A stretch of 64,000 bases of DNA from Petrosia ficiformis (GCA_947044365.1 OX345650.1:3411373-3475372); one strand, 5' to 3'. Positions 35,401-47,553 are shown, counted from the first letter of the stretch. Numbers and translations are program-made. Notes: generated from the letters alone by a model not told the origin.

Positions 35401-38400
35401 AATCATCTAGAATGGATTAGTGGCATAATTATGATTAGGGTTTTAGGGTTAATATAATAATACTGTTGTCTGTCTGTCTTTAGAACCAAAAGGTTTTAGG
35501 AGAATTCCTACGTTATTTTTTTCCTTTTATAATTACCAGTACAGACAAAACGATTACCATACCCTTCCACCTATGCTATGTGGCGAGGGTAATAAGTATT
35601 ATGTATTTCAATATTTACAAATGATACACACATTATTACAATGTATTGTTCCTTCATTCATTAACATAATTGTGAACAAGCATCTTAAAAGATGAGAAAC
35701 AATGACTCCTAAAGCCAATATTGCCTAACATTTAGTATCATAATAATCATTTAGTATTAATGTATTGCCCAGCACTACAAGATTAGGATGTGTAAGCTTT
35801 ATGAGACTATCTTTAATTAGGTAACTAGATCTGTATTATATTTGTACTTATATTACTAACTAAACTTCATGTACATGTAATTAACATGTATACTTTCCTG
35901 GGTTCAAACCCTAGCTCTTCCTGGATACGTGTCTCTTTATTTCTAATACATGTATACTCTAAAATACCTTTTCTATCATTGCATCATGTATTGTGTGATG
36001 ACATCATGTGATTACAGATACTGGCATCGCAGTCTAAATCCAAAGAAGTTAGTTGAGGTTCAGTTCTCTTCACTACATCGACACATGACTCTACAGAGAA
36101 TGATCAGACTCTTCAGATTACCAGATGTAAGTCAATACCTCATCAAATTATACACAGGATGACTTATGTAATAGTACATCACACTTGACTGTGCAGTGGG
36201 GTTGGGTAATAATTCAATATATCGCATTTAGGCAATACATCAATATTGCTCAACCTTACTGTGCAGTGTGTGTTTAATATAATATAGTGTATTGTAATTG
36301 TTTATTACTTTTACAACAGCTACATTGTAATTACACTGTGTAGTAACTGATATTGTAATAAATCTATTCCTATTATATGTAATACATGTCTATTGATATT
36401 ATAACTCGTATTGTAATAAGTCTATTGATATTATAACTCGTATTGTAATAAGTCTATTGATATTATAACTCGTATTGTAATAAGTCTATTGATATTATAA
36501 CTCGTATTGTAATAAGTCTATTGATATTATAACTCGTATTGTAATAAGTCTATTGATATTATAACTCGTATAGTAATAAGTCTATTGATATTATAACTCA
36601 TATTGTAATAAGTCTATTGATATTATAACTCATATAGTAATAAGTCTATTGATATTATAACTCATATTGTAATAAGTCTATTGATATTATAACTCATATA
36701 GTAATAAGTCTATTGATATTATAACTCATATTGTAATAAGTCTATTGATATTATAACTCGTATTGTAATAAGTCTATTGATATTATAACTCATTGTCCCC
36801 TAAACATTTATCTCTTATCCGTTAATGAAAACATTAGTTTCTCTACCTCCCAAAATATCCTGTATGATTGTTCAAGCAGAAATGTAAAGAGTGGTCTATT
36901 TATAAATTGACTCCATGCATTGGTGTAGAAACAGCCAGTCATGCAGGACATTGTCAGATAAATCTAGTAGGTCAAAATGTCCGGTAGTTGGCTCAATGTT
37001 TCCACACCCCTGACTCCATGTAGTAAAATTAAATAATTGTACATGTACATGTATGTCAAATATTGCTGTCTTTCATGTGTTATAGGAAACAAAAACACCT
37101 GGACTTAGACCCATGGAAACCAAAGATATTCCTGCTGTGTTACAATTACTACAAGACGTATGTATGTATGTAGAATGTAGTGATAATTAACATTCAATAC
37201 TCACTGAACAGTGCAGAATCAATTTCAGTTAAAACTCAGCTTATAATAATTCATGAAAAATTGCTATGGAAACAAGTACCGTATTTTCCCGAGTAGTGGC
37301 CGGGTCTGAATAGAAGCCGGATCTCGTTTTAAGGCTGGGTGTTCTCGCTTTATTCCTAAATAAAGGCCGGGTCTCGAATTAAAGCCGGGTAGTGCCACGC
37401 CCACAACATGTAGACGTAGGACACGTGGTGCTGAGGAATAAGAAGGTGAATTTTGCCCAAAGCAGAATGTCAACGAAGAAGAGAAGCTCTTACGACATTT
37501 CAACGAAGATCAAGGCCATAGAATTTGCTGAAAAACACTACCAGTGGCCATGATGCTAAGCTATCGTTGGTGGACTCCGCCTTGTTACGTGGTGGGCGTG
37601 GTCATCCATTGCCTGTCCGCGTGGTTTATGTGCTTCTGGCGATTGTTTACAGGCCGGGCTCGTATATAGGCCGGTTTCATTTAGTGGCCTTGTCAAGGAG
37701 TGGAGTGCTTTTAGGAAATAGAGGCCCGGGCTTCTAAACAGGAAAATACGGTATATGTAGTTTCTTTTGTACATTCATAGTGCAATTACTAATTAGTCAA
37801 ATTCACATTTTCAGATTCATACATGTGCAGTGTGATGACTACAGTGATTCAATCCATAATAGCATACGTGTACATTAACGAATTTAACATTATGAATTTA
37901 TAATGCACCCAGCTTTAGTCACACTATAATGTACATACATCACTATAATACTAAGGGGTTTAGTTTTCATTACCAGAAAACAATGCTTACCTACATAATA
38001 CAGTTTGTACAAGTACGTACATGTACATGTAGTTACTATTACATGATACATGTACATGTAGTTATAATATCGTTTTCATTCACAGTATTTATCAAGATTT
38101 GATCTTGTTCCTTTATTTCTCTCTGAGGTTAGTTAATATTAATTCAGATCGTGGTGAAATATGTACATTGCACCTGTGTATGCATAATTTGTACTGTTCT
38201 CAAGTTGATATTATACATGTGCATACATGTAATAGTACATGTAAGTGTATGCTGTTCATCACATTAATCATCCCTAGTCTAGCTACATGTAATTGGATTT
38301 GTAACCTTTCAATTTTACGTACATTGTAACTAGTGCTGAAACGAGTACTGCTTTTTGGTATTCGAATTGGTAAAATATTAAATGTTAGCTCACCATGTGG

Positions 38401-41400
38401 CTGTAAGTAGTTACAATACTGTAGATGTTTATAACAGCAACCTCTGTATTTGTATCATCTATTCTGTGATCTACAAGCCTAGAAAACCAGTAATATGAAG
38501 CAAGAAACTTCTCTGCTGCCATTTAATTTCCATAATAATTCCATGTGTTATGCCTCTGCACATGTGCAAAAATACATTCGAATATCAAAATAACAAACAA
38601 ATATCCGAATATTTCACTATTAGACTATTAGTAGCTCTAATTGTAACTCAGGATTCTGACCTTGTTAGTTTGAGAGAAGTCCTTCCAAGAAACTACAGTT
38701 GTTACCAAAATCATTCTTTGTTGGTAGCAGGAAGGTAGCAAAACAAGTGTTCGAAATTCAGGAATATACCACCTCTTATAAAATTAACTCCCTCTCAGAT
38801 AATTAACTCCCTCTCAGATAATACCTACACTGTATATAAACTATTAAGACAGAATGAATGTTGTGCTATGCAGAACCCTTGCCACCATACATGTAGTATG
38901 ATAAAGAGTGTACATGTACATGGAGTGACTCACTGCCATGTACTTTTTACCATACCAGGGTGGCGAGGGTTCTGCACAGTACAGTGTTCTTTTTAACACT
39001 GGATTTATAATTAGAGGTGACTGGTCTCAGCCTGACCACTTCCTCCACTCTGAAAGATGCTGAAAACAGTTTATTTTTACTGCTTGAAATTAATTTGCAA
39101 AACATAGTGCACAGTACTTGCTAGTTGCTAAATGTATACTATTATACTGATGTTTGTGTACCAGTGTTTTTGATAAGCGTATATGGTGCACCATTGGCCC
39201 AAAGAGCTTCTTATTTGGCACTGCACAGTTCTCTCTTTGGGCCAGATGGCGCAGTTAATTATGATTATATTGTCACTAACAGCATTAACTCTTTGTTAAT
39301 TGGCTCAAGATGTATTCCCAATGGTCCACACACTAACCATGTTTGAGCCAATTTGGCCCAGGCTTCAAAAGTTATCAAAAACTCGGTTGTGTAGCAAAAT
39401 AAATTCATCCAAATTATAGGTGGAGCTGGAATTATTGATTAGCCAATTACTCTATACCTAGTGTCATCTGTATATTCCACGTGTTTATCCATTCTGTTTT
39501 GTGAAGTCATGTATAATTCCATTAATTGTTTTTTTTTTATATCTAGGATGAAATATTTCATTGGTTTATTCCTAAACCAGATATTGTCTCATCTTATGTA
39601 GTGGAAGTGAGTTAATTTATCGATATTAATAGTTTATTATGAGTTTGTGATTGAATGTATATGCAAGCTTTAAGCTTATATGTGTATAAAATAACATGTT
39701 TGAGTCTTTAATTATTAATTTTATGTAAAGCCAAATACAGCGCATATCTATATTTTTATAGCCCACAGGGCCATCCTATGATTGCTTTTCACAGGGTTGA
39801 ATCTATATATATTTATATGTTTCTGTCATACATGTATACTCTGTTATGGAAGTTGTGTTATTCCGGGGGCTTGGTCAATTAATGGGCATAGTGACCTCAT
39901 GCTCAGGCAGCTGAAAGGAAGCTGCTTGACTGCATGTATATGTAGTTTATGTAGAAACTGGAACTTATATAACTGCTCTAGCTACTAAAATATAGATAGT
40001 CATAGTAACTATAATAGACTGTTGTGTTTCAAGCATGAGAATTAAAGTCAGCCATGATTACTGAACGCCAGACACCACACTGTGCTTAAAAACAATCATA
40101 GGGATACTTTTCTCCATATTCATGTATCTTGTTTGTTTGCAATTACAGTATACTGTTATTACTGTATGCATATACCGTATAGCGGGAATTATTGGTGAAA
40201 ATGCTCAAATCAACATGTTGGTGAAATTAATTTTGGCAAATTTTATACAGCACAGTTTGAGACACACCCACATCTAATAATTATAGACAGGTGTTGAGAA
40301 AAATGGAGTTTGAGTTGGAATTTAAATTTCTCCTTCGCCGATAATTCCTGCTATACGTTACTACATACATGTACATGTACTTTAAAATGTATTTAAATAC
40401 TTTTTAAAAAATGGCAACTCAAGTTTTGTGGCAGAATGCATCAAGGATTGATTATGGAGTTTTAGCTAAAAGCTGTATATATATGCTAGTTAGAGAACAC
40501 AAAACCATACCTGTGTATACATGTATACATCAGAGACTGCGGTAGTACTCTCTATATAGGGATGACCTGAAATCTCTGGTAATATATACAGATAGGTTTT
40601 AATACACACATACCTACTTTGTACTAATTAGTTGATGTATTATAATTTTAAGGTGCTGTCTACTCATATTTCATACCAATAATGGACTTACATGTACCAC
40701 TTAAAGTGATTGTATTGGGGAATTTTGGCCGACAAAAGAGTTTGAAACCTGCACAAACATAATTTAATTTATTCTAGTGTACATTTTTATACTTGGTACA
40801 CATAATAACATCATGCAAATAGCCACAATAACCTGCATGACCACTACATTGAAATTTATGCTATTCCTTGCAACTGTACTAACCTATAAATTGGTTATTT
40901 TAACAATTTTTGCAGTGTATGATTGTATGATTTCATATGATATAACTTACACCAGTATTTCTGCTATCTACAAAAAATGTTCGCATCTTCAGGAAAAAAA
41001 ACAGTGGAAACAAGAATAAAAAAAAGCATTTCAATAAAATGAAAGATGTAGGGATGTTAAAACCCAAAAAGCATGTTAATTAAACAAACTACTTCCATAT
41101 AACCCTACATAAGTACAGCTCTGTATTTTGCTTTATAGCGGTGTAAGTACTTATTTATGTTGGGTTGTATGTTGGGTCCTATGTTAGCCTCCCAACCTGG
41201 TTCACATGCTTTTTGTGTTTCAATTTCCCTATATCTTCTTTTATTTTATTGAAAATGTTTTTTTATTATTCTTGTAAGAAAGAGCACTGGGTATAGATTG
41301 AGTGATAACCGATATTTAACTTATATATACCCTACATGTATTCATGGTAACCAAGTGATATCCATAACCCAAGAGAACACTGGTACATTTAGAGTCATAG

Positions 41401-44400
41401 ACTCATAGTTATTCTCATATTCAACATAAGAGGGTCAGCAAAAAACCTGGACTCTGATATTCATTTTACCACACCTGTGATAAGCTTCTGCTGCTAATTG
41501 CATTTATAATTATCTCTTCCAATGAAGATATTACTTGCTTGGTTCAGTCCAGTGTCCAAGTTTTGTGATGACATAATATTACATATTGTTATAGTATTCT
41601 CACCTGGAGTTTTATATAGAAGGGTGCAATAATTATATAGAGCAACTGAATGTTGCATGACCCTCCCATAATGTTGTAATTATTTGCAGATTTTCATAGG
41701 TTAACTGTGGGTGTGGTGTTTCATAAAAAACGTTTGTCAGCTTTATAACTTTTGAAGTATACATGTTCAAAGATTCTAACTCGCTTTTTTGGAAAGAGGA
41801 GTGGGTAACACAGCCAGTGATGTAAAGCTCATGCTTCGTTAGATGCAGGAAGATTGAAAGAAGCCACACCTAGTGGATTTCTTACCCTTTTTTGATAGCT
41901 TCTAGTATGGTAGAGAAAATATTAGTGAGTGCCCGTTCTTACCACCTCAAAGGAGTGTATACACACCATGTATGGAAGTCAAGGAGTGTCCAGTTCTTGA
42001 GATACAGTGGGGTCACACACACAGAAAGACATTTTTCAAAACTATTTACAGTAATCCTCCCAGAGGGGGAGGGTCAATTATAACATAACTACACACTAAC
42101 CATTGTTGAGCCAATTTGGCCCATGCTTCAAAACGTTATCAAAAACTCTGGGTGCTAGTAACATATAGAAGGGTGCAGTACCCTGTTATAGGAACCTAGT
42201 GAGAATATAGTAATGTATGATCTTTATTGCCTATGTCTTTCCGACTAAAGGTCATTCACATTCATCTTGACCTCAGAATCTTCATCCTTCCCATTCTTTT
42301 TTGTTTAGGTCAAATTTTGATATGTTGTTTCATTATTGAGTTATGGTATAATCTAGGATTGGGTGATATTAAAAATTAGATTTTGTGATTACTGCAATAT
42401 TGCAACTATTCATTCATTGATCATAGCAAAAATAGGCTCAATTTTTAAGAGATGACACTGTTGTGAGAGTATATGGCTCAAGATTAAGTGTTATAGTATT
42501 TTTCAACTGCATATAATTGTAGTAAGACAATATTTTACCATTGCGATGATATTGGCAGACCAAAATCATGTGATACTATTATTGCAATGTGTGTGATATA
42601 TTGAATTATTGGCAAACCCTAGTATAGTCATCTTATGACATTAAACTATATAGTAAAATTCAGAATCCAGAATAACAAATGTATCAAATTTTGGATGCTT
42701 TTTACGTCCAAATATGGCGTCTTTGTTATCTAGTCACATGTATATACTTTTCCTATAGAACTCCTCAACAAAAGAAATAACAGATGTATTAAGTTTTTAT
42801 CATTTACCTTCTACTGTTGTTCGTCATCCAACACATAAAATTCTAAGAGTTTCTTATTCGTTTTATAATGTTTCAACAGTCACTCCTCTGAAGGACTTAA
42901 TGTATGATGCTCTAGTACTGGCTAAAAAGGTATTTGTCATTTTTATTGTCTTGAAATATGACGACTAATAGTGATGTGCTGATAATCAGTTCAGTCATTA
43001 TCAGCCATTATTTTTGTTATCAGTATTGGTTATTTCTGAAAGATGTAACTGGTATTATAAGTGTACTAATAATGTCATTTGTTGTGATTATAGCATAATT
43101 AAGTGCTTTTATGATGTTCACAATTATTGAGAAAGTTCTCATTTTCATTGAAAGAATCAGAAACCATAAGGTAGATATAATATCGGATTGGTATCAGTTA
43201 TCAGTACATATCTAAAGTAATTATCGTTTTATCAGAAAATCTCTTATCGGTGTATCACTAATGACTAATGATAGGCTTTGGAATAACTGAAAACATTGTA
43301 GTACATGTACATGTAGGTTGCCTTCCTCCTATATGAGATTTGAACTCATGAGCAGGTATGTAGAAATTATGAACTAACTGCCAGACATTTTGATCTATTT
43401 TCACCTACGTGTTGCTATTTCATGGAAATATTCCATGTTATGTGTCATGTCACTTTATGTCATGATATAATTTATACTCTACTTACCCTTTTCTGACCAA
43501 TCAAATCACAAAATTCGAGGTATATAATAGGTCAGAATTTCATACTACAGAAGGCAATAGAACCAACCAATCAGATCCATTTAAGTTACTGTCATTATGC
43601 AAGCATTGTTGCTAAGCAACAGTCTTTTACTGCTTGCACTGCAATGTTCGTTAGAGAGACAGAGAGAGAGTTAGAATTTGTTTTGTTGTATAGCTATTTA
43701 GTCTAATAGATTGTGCAATTTGTTAGATTACTTTCAGTTACTATCCCTCATCATACTCATTATGGCTGAACAAAGTTTCAAACCCCCATTAAAAAGGAAA
43801 GATACATGAATCATTGAACAACTGAAGAGACTACAAGTTGGCATAGATCTGATTTGTCAGAATAGAATAAATATTGTATAAGGTAGATATCTACCTCCAA
43901 CCAGTGTTATAAGACCCATTATATTCCACGGGAAAGAGCAGTGCTTGAATGAAGCCTTGGAAGTCCCTCAGGCGATGCCTTTGGGACTTCATTTGGTATC
44001 TACATGTTGGTAAAGCATAGTTGCTCTTCTGGAATACTTAATTTAGTTGGTTTCTTATATGACCAAATAATGAGCGTTTGAAAATAGGGCCAGACAGTAC
44101 ACGTACATGTATATTGGTATTTAGTTAAAATTCAATATTCTTTCCTATACTGCAGTACTGTATTACAATTTTGCATACCAAAATATCGAAATACACGATT
44201 AATTAATTAATTTACATGCCACGCCCATAATTTTAAGTGCATAGCCAGCTGAATTAGGGCTTTAGCAGTGTTTGTTATGATTTCTAAATAGCGATTGAGT
44301 TAGAAAAGAGTGCTATACATCTATTCTTCAACATAAGGTGCTAAATTTGTGTGATGAGGTGTGTTAACTATTGTTTTGGTAGTATGAGTCAATAGATATA

Positions 44401-46472
44401 AGCGACTTCTTGTTGAGCTTGTACTACAGGATGTCAAAAGGTAAGTTTTACATATAGATCTAGTATTGTAGTAGTCTGAATGAGTTGCTTGTGGCGTTTC
44501 AGGCATTATTTTCACCTATAAAATATTAATGAAAATGAATCACGCTATTCTGCCCAGGATATTTAGAGTGGTGGTTGGATTCTAACTTGCATTTAGGGCT
44601 GTTTATCCAGTATAGAAAACTGTCTCAGTACCCTATACATGTAGTGAGGTGGTTAATTCATTAGAGAGGTTGAGAGGTGGTTAATTCATCTGAGAGGTGG
44701 TTATTCCCGACCAGTGCCTACCAGTGTGGGCAGGACACTGGAACCATTTCCTATAATATATTATAGTTGGCATGAACTAGACTAATAGTATGTTTAAAAT
44801 TGAAGATAATTATTATCTTAATTAATTGTCCAGCTTGGTGCAGATGTATTCAATGCACTTGATATAATGGACAATAAACAATTTCTAGAGGATTTGAAGT
44901 TTGGTGTGGGAGATGGTAACCTTCATTACTACCTGTTCAACTGGAAATGTCCAGAAATTTCATCGGAGAAGGTTTGAATTTGAAATTGTGTTATTACTAC
45001 GAGTACATTAATTAACCCTTTACACCCCATAATTATTTTTCTATAATTCCCAAATTAATTTTTCTAGGAAAATGTGTGGGTGGGGCGTATAATAACTAAC
45101 ATTTCCACCACTATAACTCTCCTGTTTTATAAAACTAAAGATTCTAAGTTTCTAACTTACTTTGCTGGAAAGAAGAGTTGATAAGAAAGCTATAGATGTA
45201 AAATTTATGCTTCGCTATCAGCAGGAAGATAGCAAGGCAAGTACTTGAAAATTTAGTAGTCAAAAGGGCTACGCCCACACCTGTATAACTAAGGAAGTTA
45301 CTAATAGCTGTTGTATGTAGCAGAGAAACATTATAAAGATGATGCAACAATCTTTAAGACATGAGGAAGTCACCAGCAATGGAACCTTGAAGAAGTACTT
45401 CAGTTTGATTAAAGATATGTGTATCAAGACTGAAGTTGCACTTCTTCAGGCCCCAGTAAACAGAAAGGTAGAGATGCTAGTGCCATCAGCAATGATTGAT
45501 AATCACCACAAACCAATCATAGGGATACTTTTTTCTCAATATTATATCCACTATCACATCATTATCAGTTGGATATGCAAAGTGCATACATGTACATGAT
45601 GCATTGGGGTGTGGAATTGAGTTGACTGTTAGACATTTTGACCTATTTTCATCTCTTTTGTCCTGCATGACTAGCTGTTTCCACATCACTGTGCTTGCAT
45701 CCATAACTATACGTAGTTTATAGTAAGTAAAATGTTTAAAACAGGATTCCACTATGATTATTATAATTATGGAGAATAGCTTCCTATGAGGTGATCAATT
45801 AATCCGGCCAGCTTTCTCCTGTCCAAATCTAAAATCTTGCTGAACCCAAACAGCTAGTGTTGTCAATAATAGCCATACATGTACATGTGTAGTTATAGTA
45901 TGTCCAGTTTCTAAAACTTTTAGTTTAATTAACTAAGGTAATATTAGGCTTACTATAATTGACTAGTTAGTTAATTGACTGAAAATGCCCCATTATTGAT
46001 CAATTTTAATTATAGTTAGTTATAATTATTACTGTAGACTTGTAAATATCTTACAAAAAAGGGGTTTTAGTTATAGTTATTTGTTTTTCCAACCATCTTA
46101 CTGTTAAAAGGTTCAATATCTTTCAGCTACAACAGCAGTTTCTACAAGCTGACTGGCACTGTATACATATAACTTGAGCACGTGTCATTTTATGTGCCAC
46201 ACCCATTAATTGACAAAACCCCTCCCCCAGAATGACTCAATTTCCTTAACTACATAAGCTACACAAACATAGTTTTGTATAAATAAAATTTATATAGTTG
46301 GAACCTATAGAAATACAATCACACGGCTGGCCATGTGGTGTGTGAGATTTACAAGTTTCATTATGGACTCCTGTTTATAGAATTCACATCATATTCAGTG
46401 ACAATATTTATATCATGATTATTATAATTATTATTCATATTTTTTGTTTAGGTTGGTCTGGTATTGCAATGA
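29426..46472 (+). CDS. NMT1: Glycylpeptide N-tetradecanoyltransferase (N-myristoyltransferase)
   Basis: Transfers myristate from myristoyl-CoA to N-terminal glycines of proteins; cytosolic and ribosome-associated in animals. Exons: 29426-29675, 30242-30373, 30762-30880, 32537-32745, 33825-33995, 36018-36126, 37086-37157, 38086-38127, 39547-39606, 42759-42929, 44834-44971, 46452-46472. Phases agree and give 497 aa (human NMT1 has 496). The N-terminus is a DPST-rich low-complexity stretch (about 6-45) and a Lys cluster (about 72-84), like the polylysine block in other animals. Core motifs include [94 protein letters not shown] and [18 protein letters not shown]. It ends in LVLQ, whose terminal carboxylate serves as the catalytic base in this family. 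The 17-kb span is mostly repeat-filled intron. Confidence 0.97.
29441..29550 (+). repeat. Imperfect tandem repeat encoding DPST units
   Basis: About nine units of 'gatccctcaacg' type encode repeated S/T-D-P within NMT exon 1. The pattern keeps reading frames open on both strands, which explains the opposing ORF. Repeat number could vary between individuals. Confidence 0.85.
29757..30190 (-). repeat. Dispersed repeat family A (inverted)
   Basis: Starts 'aagtatccctatgattatca' and ends 'aagcaatcatagggatggcc'; contains 'cattaattgactgagcccct'. It is the reverse orientation of 21294-21735 and lies in NMT intron 1. Confidence 0.65.
30500..30585 (+). repeat. Dispersed repeat family C, short copy
   Basis: Contains 'cacacactaaccattgttga' and 'gcccatgcatcaaaacgtta'. 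Other copies lie at 31795-32040, 34235-34310, 39150-39385 and 42080-42155; all are in NMT introns. Confidence 0.65.
31126..31710. mobile_element. 585-bp element with about 115-bp inverted termini
   Basis: Ends 'gatggagagcggtaagaaag' and its complement continue as near-perfect inverted repeats for about 115 bp (for example 'ctagcggatatactattttt' in both arms). The interior has an open frame on the minus strand (31264-31539). No target duplication was recognised. It is inserted in NMT intron 3. Confidence 0.8.
31264..31539 (-). CDS. Hypothetical 91-aa ORF inside a TIR element
   Basis: The frame reads [20 protein letters not shown]..., then a helical stretch with [20 protein letters not shown]. 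It starts 22 codons from an SPRLAAR-type basic motif and fills most of the element's interior. It is not recognised. It may be a captured host coding fragment or a remnant of an element protein; expression is unknown. Confidence 0.25.
   Translation of the reverse strand: MSSTYSPVLTPQRSPRLAARCSSNVLTPVRNSLRSFALAKEGVPGSDVFTLMHLKRFIEEAEEYASLTAEVATTDVGNNTLTNFLILKQRD
31795..32040 (+). repeat. Dispersed repeat family C, long copy
   Basis: Matches 39150-39385 over 'cacaccattggcccaaagag', 'ttatttggcactgcacagtt' and 'cacgctaaccatttttaacc'. It is in NMT intron 3. Confidence 0.7.
32461..32486. repeat. (ATT)n microsatellite
   Basis: About eight ATT units in NMT intron 3, close upstream of exon 4. Confidence 0.9.
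32877..33174. mobile_element. MITE with TAGTGTTGTTTTAGTT ends
   Basis: Left end TAGTGTTGTTTTAGTT is complemented by the right end AACTAAAACAACACTA. The interior is full of 'ttagttaactaac' palindromes. Partial relatives lie at 14985-15090 and 45855-46085. No convincing target duplication was seen. It is in NMT intron 4. Confidence 0.7.
33205..33385 (-). repeat. Dispersed repeat family A, partial, inverted
   Basis: Contains 'attaattgactgaggcccca' and 'ttggaacacaatcatag'. It follows directly after the MITE at 32877-33174. Confidence 0.6.
33510..33790 (+). repeat. Dispersed repeat, family B
   Basis: Contains 'aaatgttcataactttagtt' and 'cttaattttgaggacattgt'. It is immediately upstream of NMT exon 5. 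Confidence 0.65.
34690..35310 (+). repeat. Dispersed hairpin repeat, family D, two partial copies
   Basis: 34690-34990 has arms 'gattgggatggtgccttgct' and its complement around the 'cataagta' core. 35190-35310 repeats the right half ('gtagggttgttatgtggaag'). Both are related to 880-1130 and lie in NMT intron 5. Confidence 0.65.
36389..36792 (+). repeat. 32-bp minisatellite, about 12.6 copies
   Basis: Unit 'tctattgatattataactcg' plus 'tattgtaataag', with starts every 32 bp from 36389 to 36773. Two variable sites (ctcg/ctca and attg/atag) alternate in units 6-11, giving a 64-bp higher-order period. It lies in NMT intron 6. Confidence 0.95.
37279..37751 (+). mobile_element. Pogo-type non-autonomous element
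   Basis: Ends CCGTATTTTCC and GGAAAATACGG are perfect inverted repeats flanked by TA (37277-37278 and 37752-37753). Both subterminal regions repeat 'ggccgggtctcg'-like motifs. The interior holds a truncated transposase N-terminus. It is much more GC-rich than its surroundings. It lies in NMT intron 7. Confidence 0.85.
37467..37553 (+). pseudogene. Pogo-like transposase N-terminal fragment
   Basis: The frame [20 protein letters not shown] continues with AEKHYQWP and a stop (28 codons). The K-R-x-S-Y-D/T-x-x-x-K-x-x-A-I-x-x-A-E pattern is the first helix of the pogo/Tigger helix-turn-helix DNA-binding domain. The catalytic DDE part is absent. Confidence 0.7.
39150..39385 (+). repeat. Dispersed repeat family C, long copy
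   Basis: Second long copy, matching 31795-32040. It is in NMT intron 8. Confidence 0.7.
39757..40115 (+). repeat. Dispersed repeat family A
   Basis: Runs from 'agcccacagggccatcctat' to 'caatcatagggatact', with 'ggcttggtcaattaatgggc' in the middle. It is close to 21294-21735 and lies in NMT intron 9. Confidence 0.7.
41035..41280 (+). repeat. Dispersed hairpin repeat, family D
   Basis: 'gatgtagggatgttaaaacc' opens the copy and 'ccctatatcttctttt' closes it, with the 'ccctacataagtacagctct' core between. It is in NMT intron 9. Confidence 0.65.
42080..42360 (+). repeat. Adjacent family C and family B repeats
   Basis: 42080-42155 is a family C copy ('ttgttgagccaatttggccc'); 42240-42360 is a family B copy ('ggtcattcacattcatcttg'). 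It is in NMT intron 9. Confidence 0.55.
45855..46350. repeat. Partial MITE relative and inverted family A copy
   Basis: 45855-46085 resembles 32877-33174; 46120-46350 is an inverted family A copy. Family A also directly follows this MITE at 33205, so the two appear joined in both places. It is in NMT intron 11. Confidence 0.5.
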
Positions 46473-47361
46473 GATTTATCTGACGAAAAATTCAATTAAA
46501 AAAATCAAATTTATTCTGATAGACATTATTAGGGACTATTAAATTTTTTGGCTTTGTTTTTTGTCTTTTTTTCATTTTTAAAGTAATATAATTATACATA
46601 CATTAATTTTTATGTTTTGAGTCAACTTGAGTTTGTTAGTTATTTTAGTGGGTGTCTACGCCTAAGGCTAATGAGTAAAGGGGTGTATAGTCTTGGTACC
46701 ATACACTCACGCTAAAATGCAGAAGGGCATCTGGGTAAATGCTGTCAAATTCCTGACTACATGACGTTGCATTTAGGAATTTCAGAACACCAATCAGATT
46801 AAGGAGTCCATGTTATGTTATGTTTCATCGAGTGAAAAACCTGAACCACCACACTTGCGAGTTTTCAGCTTGAAATTTAATAAAGCATTAATAGACTTTT
46901 GACAAATATTATACTGTAGTTTGCTCTACTGCTGCTTACTTTCTTAGCTTTCAACTCAATACTCGCCATGTAATTAAAAATATATGCTGTAATTTGGAAA
47001 ACGTATTCACAACTTGACCTTTTACTGATAGGAATTGTTAATGTCTGTCACACTGATAAAGTGTTCATTACAAGTGATAATAAATTTAATAATAATTATT
47101 ATGTAATTGAAATAATAATTGTAACTAATTCACTTAATGATCATTACTGATTTCGAAAAGTCCTTCAAAGAAAAATGTTTTTGAGTTTTTTTTTGTTGAC
47201 TTCGTATGAATTTTATAAACTTATGACTCTATATTGTCACTAATGTTTTTTCAGAGATATAGGTGAAAAGAAGGCCACATTCACTAATAGTATCGGTAAT
47301 ACTGAATATCCTTCCTCCAGATTATGGAGGAACAGTGATAAATCCACACACACTACACACT
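46473..47361. other. Intergenic DNA between NMT and the first synthase gene
   Basis: Holds the NMT 3' UTR (an ATTAAA at about 46495 may serve as a poly(A) signal) and AT-rich sequence with poly-T tracts. No open frame of note. Confidence 0.45.
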
Positions 47362-47420
47362 TAGTCTCGCGTAGCCAGACCCTTCCTTCGTAGTAGGTTG
47401 GGTCTGGCTACGCGAGACTA
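47362..47420. mobile_element. 59-bp foldback element with 8-bp target duplication
   Basis: Arms TAGTCTCGCGTAGCCAGA and complement enclose a short loop. Identical TACACACT repeats flank it (47354-47361 and 47421-47428). An 8-bp TSD suggests a hAT-type mobiliser. A lone, slightly decayed arm lies at 53354-53376. Confidence 0.8.
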
Positions 47421-47453
47421 TACACACTATGTTTGTCTTGGTGATAGTCTCGC

Positions 47454-47553
47454 GAGCCCGATAAAAGGGGTGGAATCTGGCTCGCGAGACATCTCGATGA
47501 CAAAACTTCCTGCTTTAACCGCGTTTTAGCGTGGGACGTCTGGTACCGAGACT
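47454..47553. mobile_element. Second TAGTCTCG inverted-repeat element, promoter-proximal
   Basis: Ends TAGTCTCG and CGAGACTA enclose an internal palindrome ('tagtctcgcgagcc' with 'ggctcgcgagac'). No target duplication was found. It ends 38 bp before the start codon of synthase copy A, so it probably lies in the promoter or 5' UTR. Confidence 0.65.

Noticed and set aside
35903..35935. 'gggttcaaaccctag' resembles a tRNA T-arm (B box)
   Set aside because: No matching A box, anticodon arm or acceptor stem could be folded upstream.
36389..36792. CRISPR array
   Set aside because: Units are contiguous 32-bp repeats with no unique spacers, inside an intron of an animal gene.
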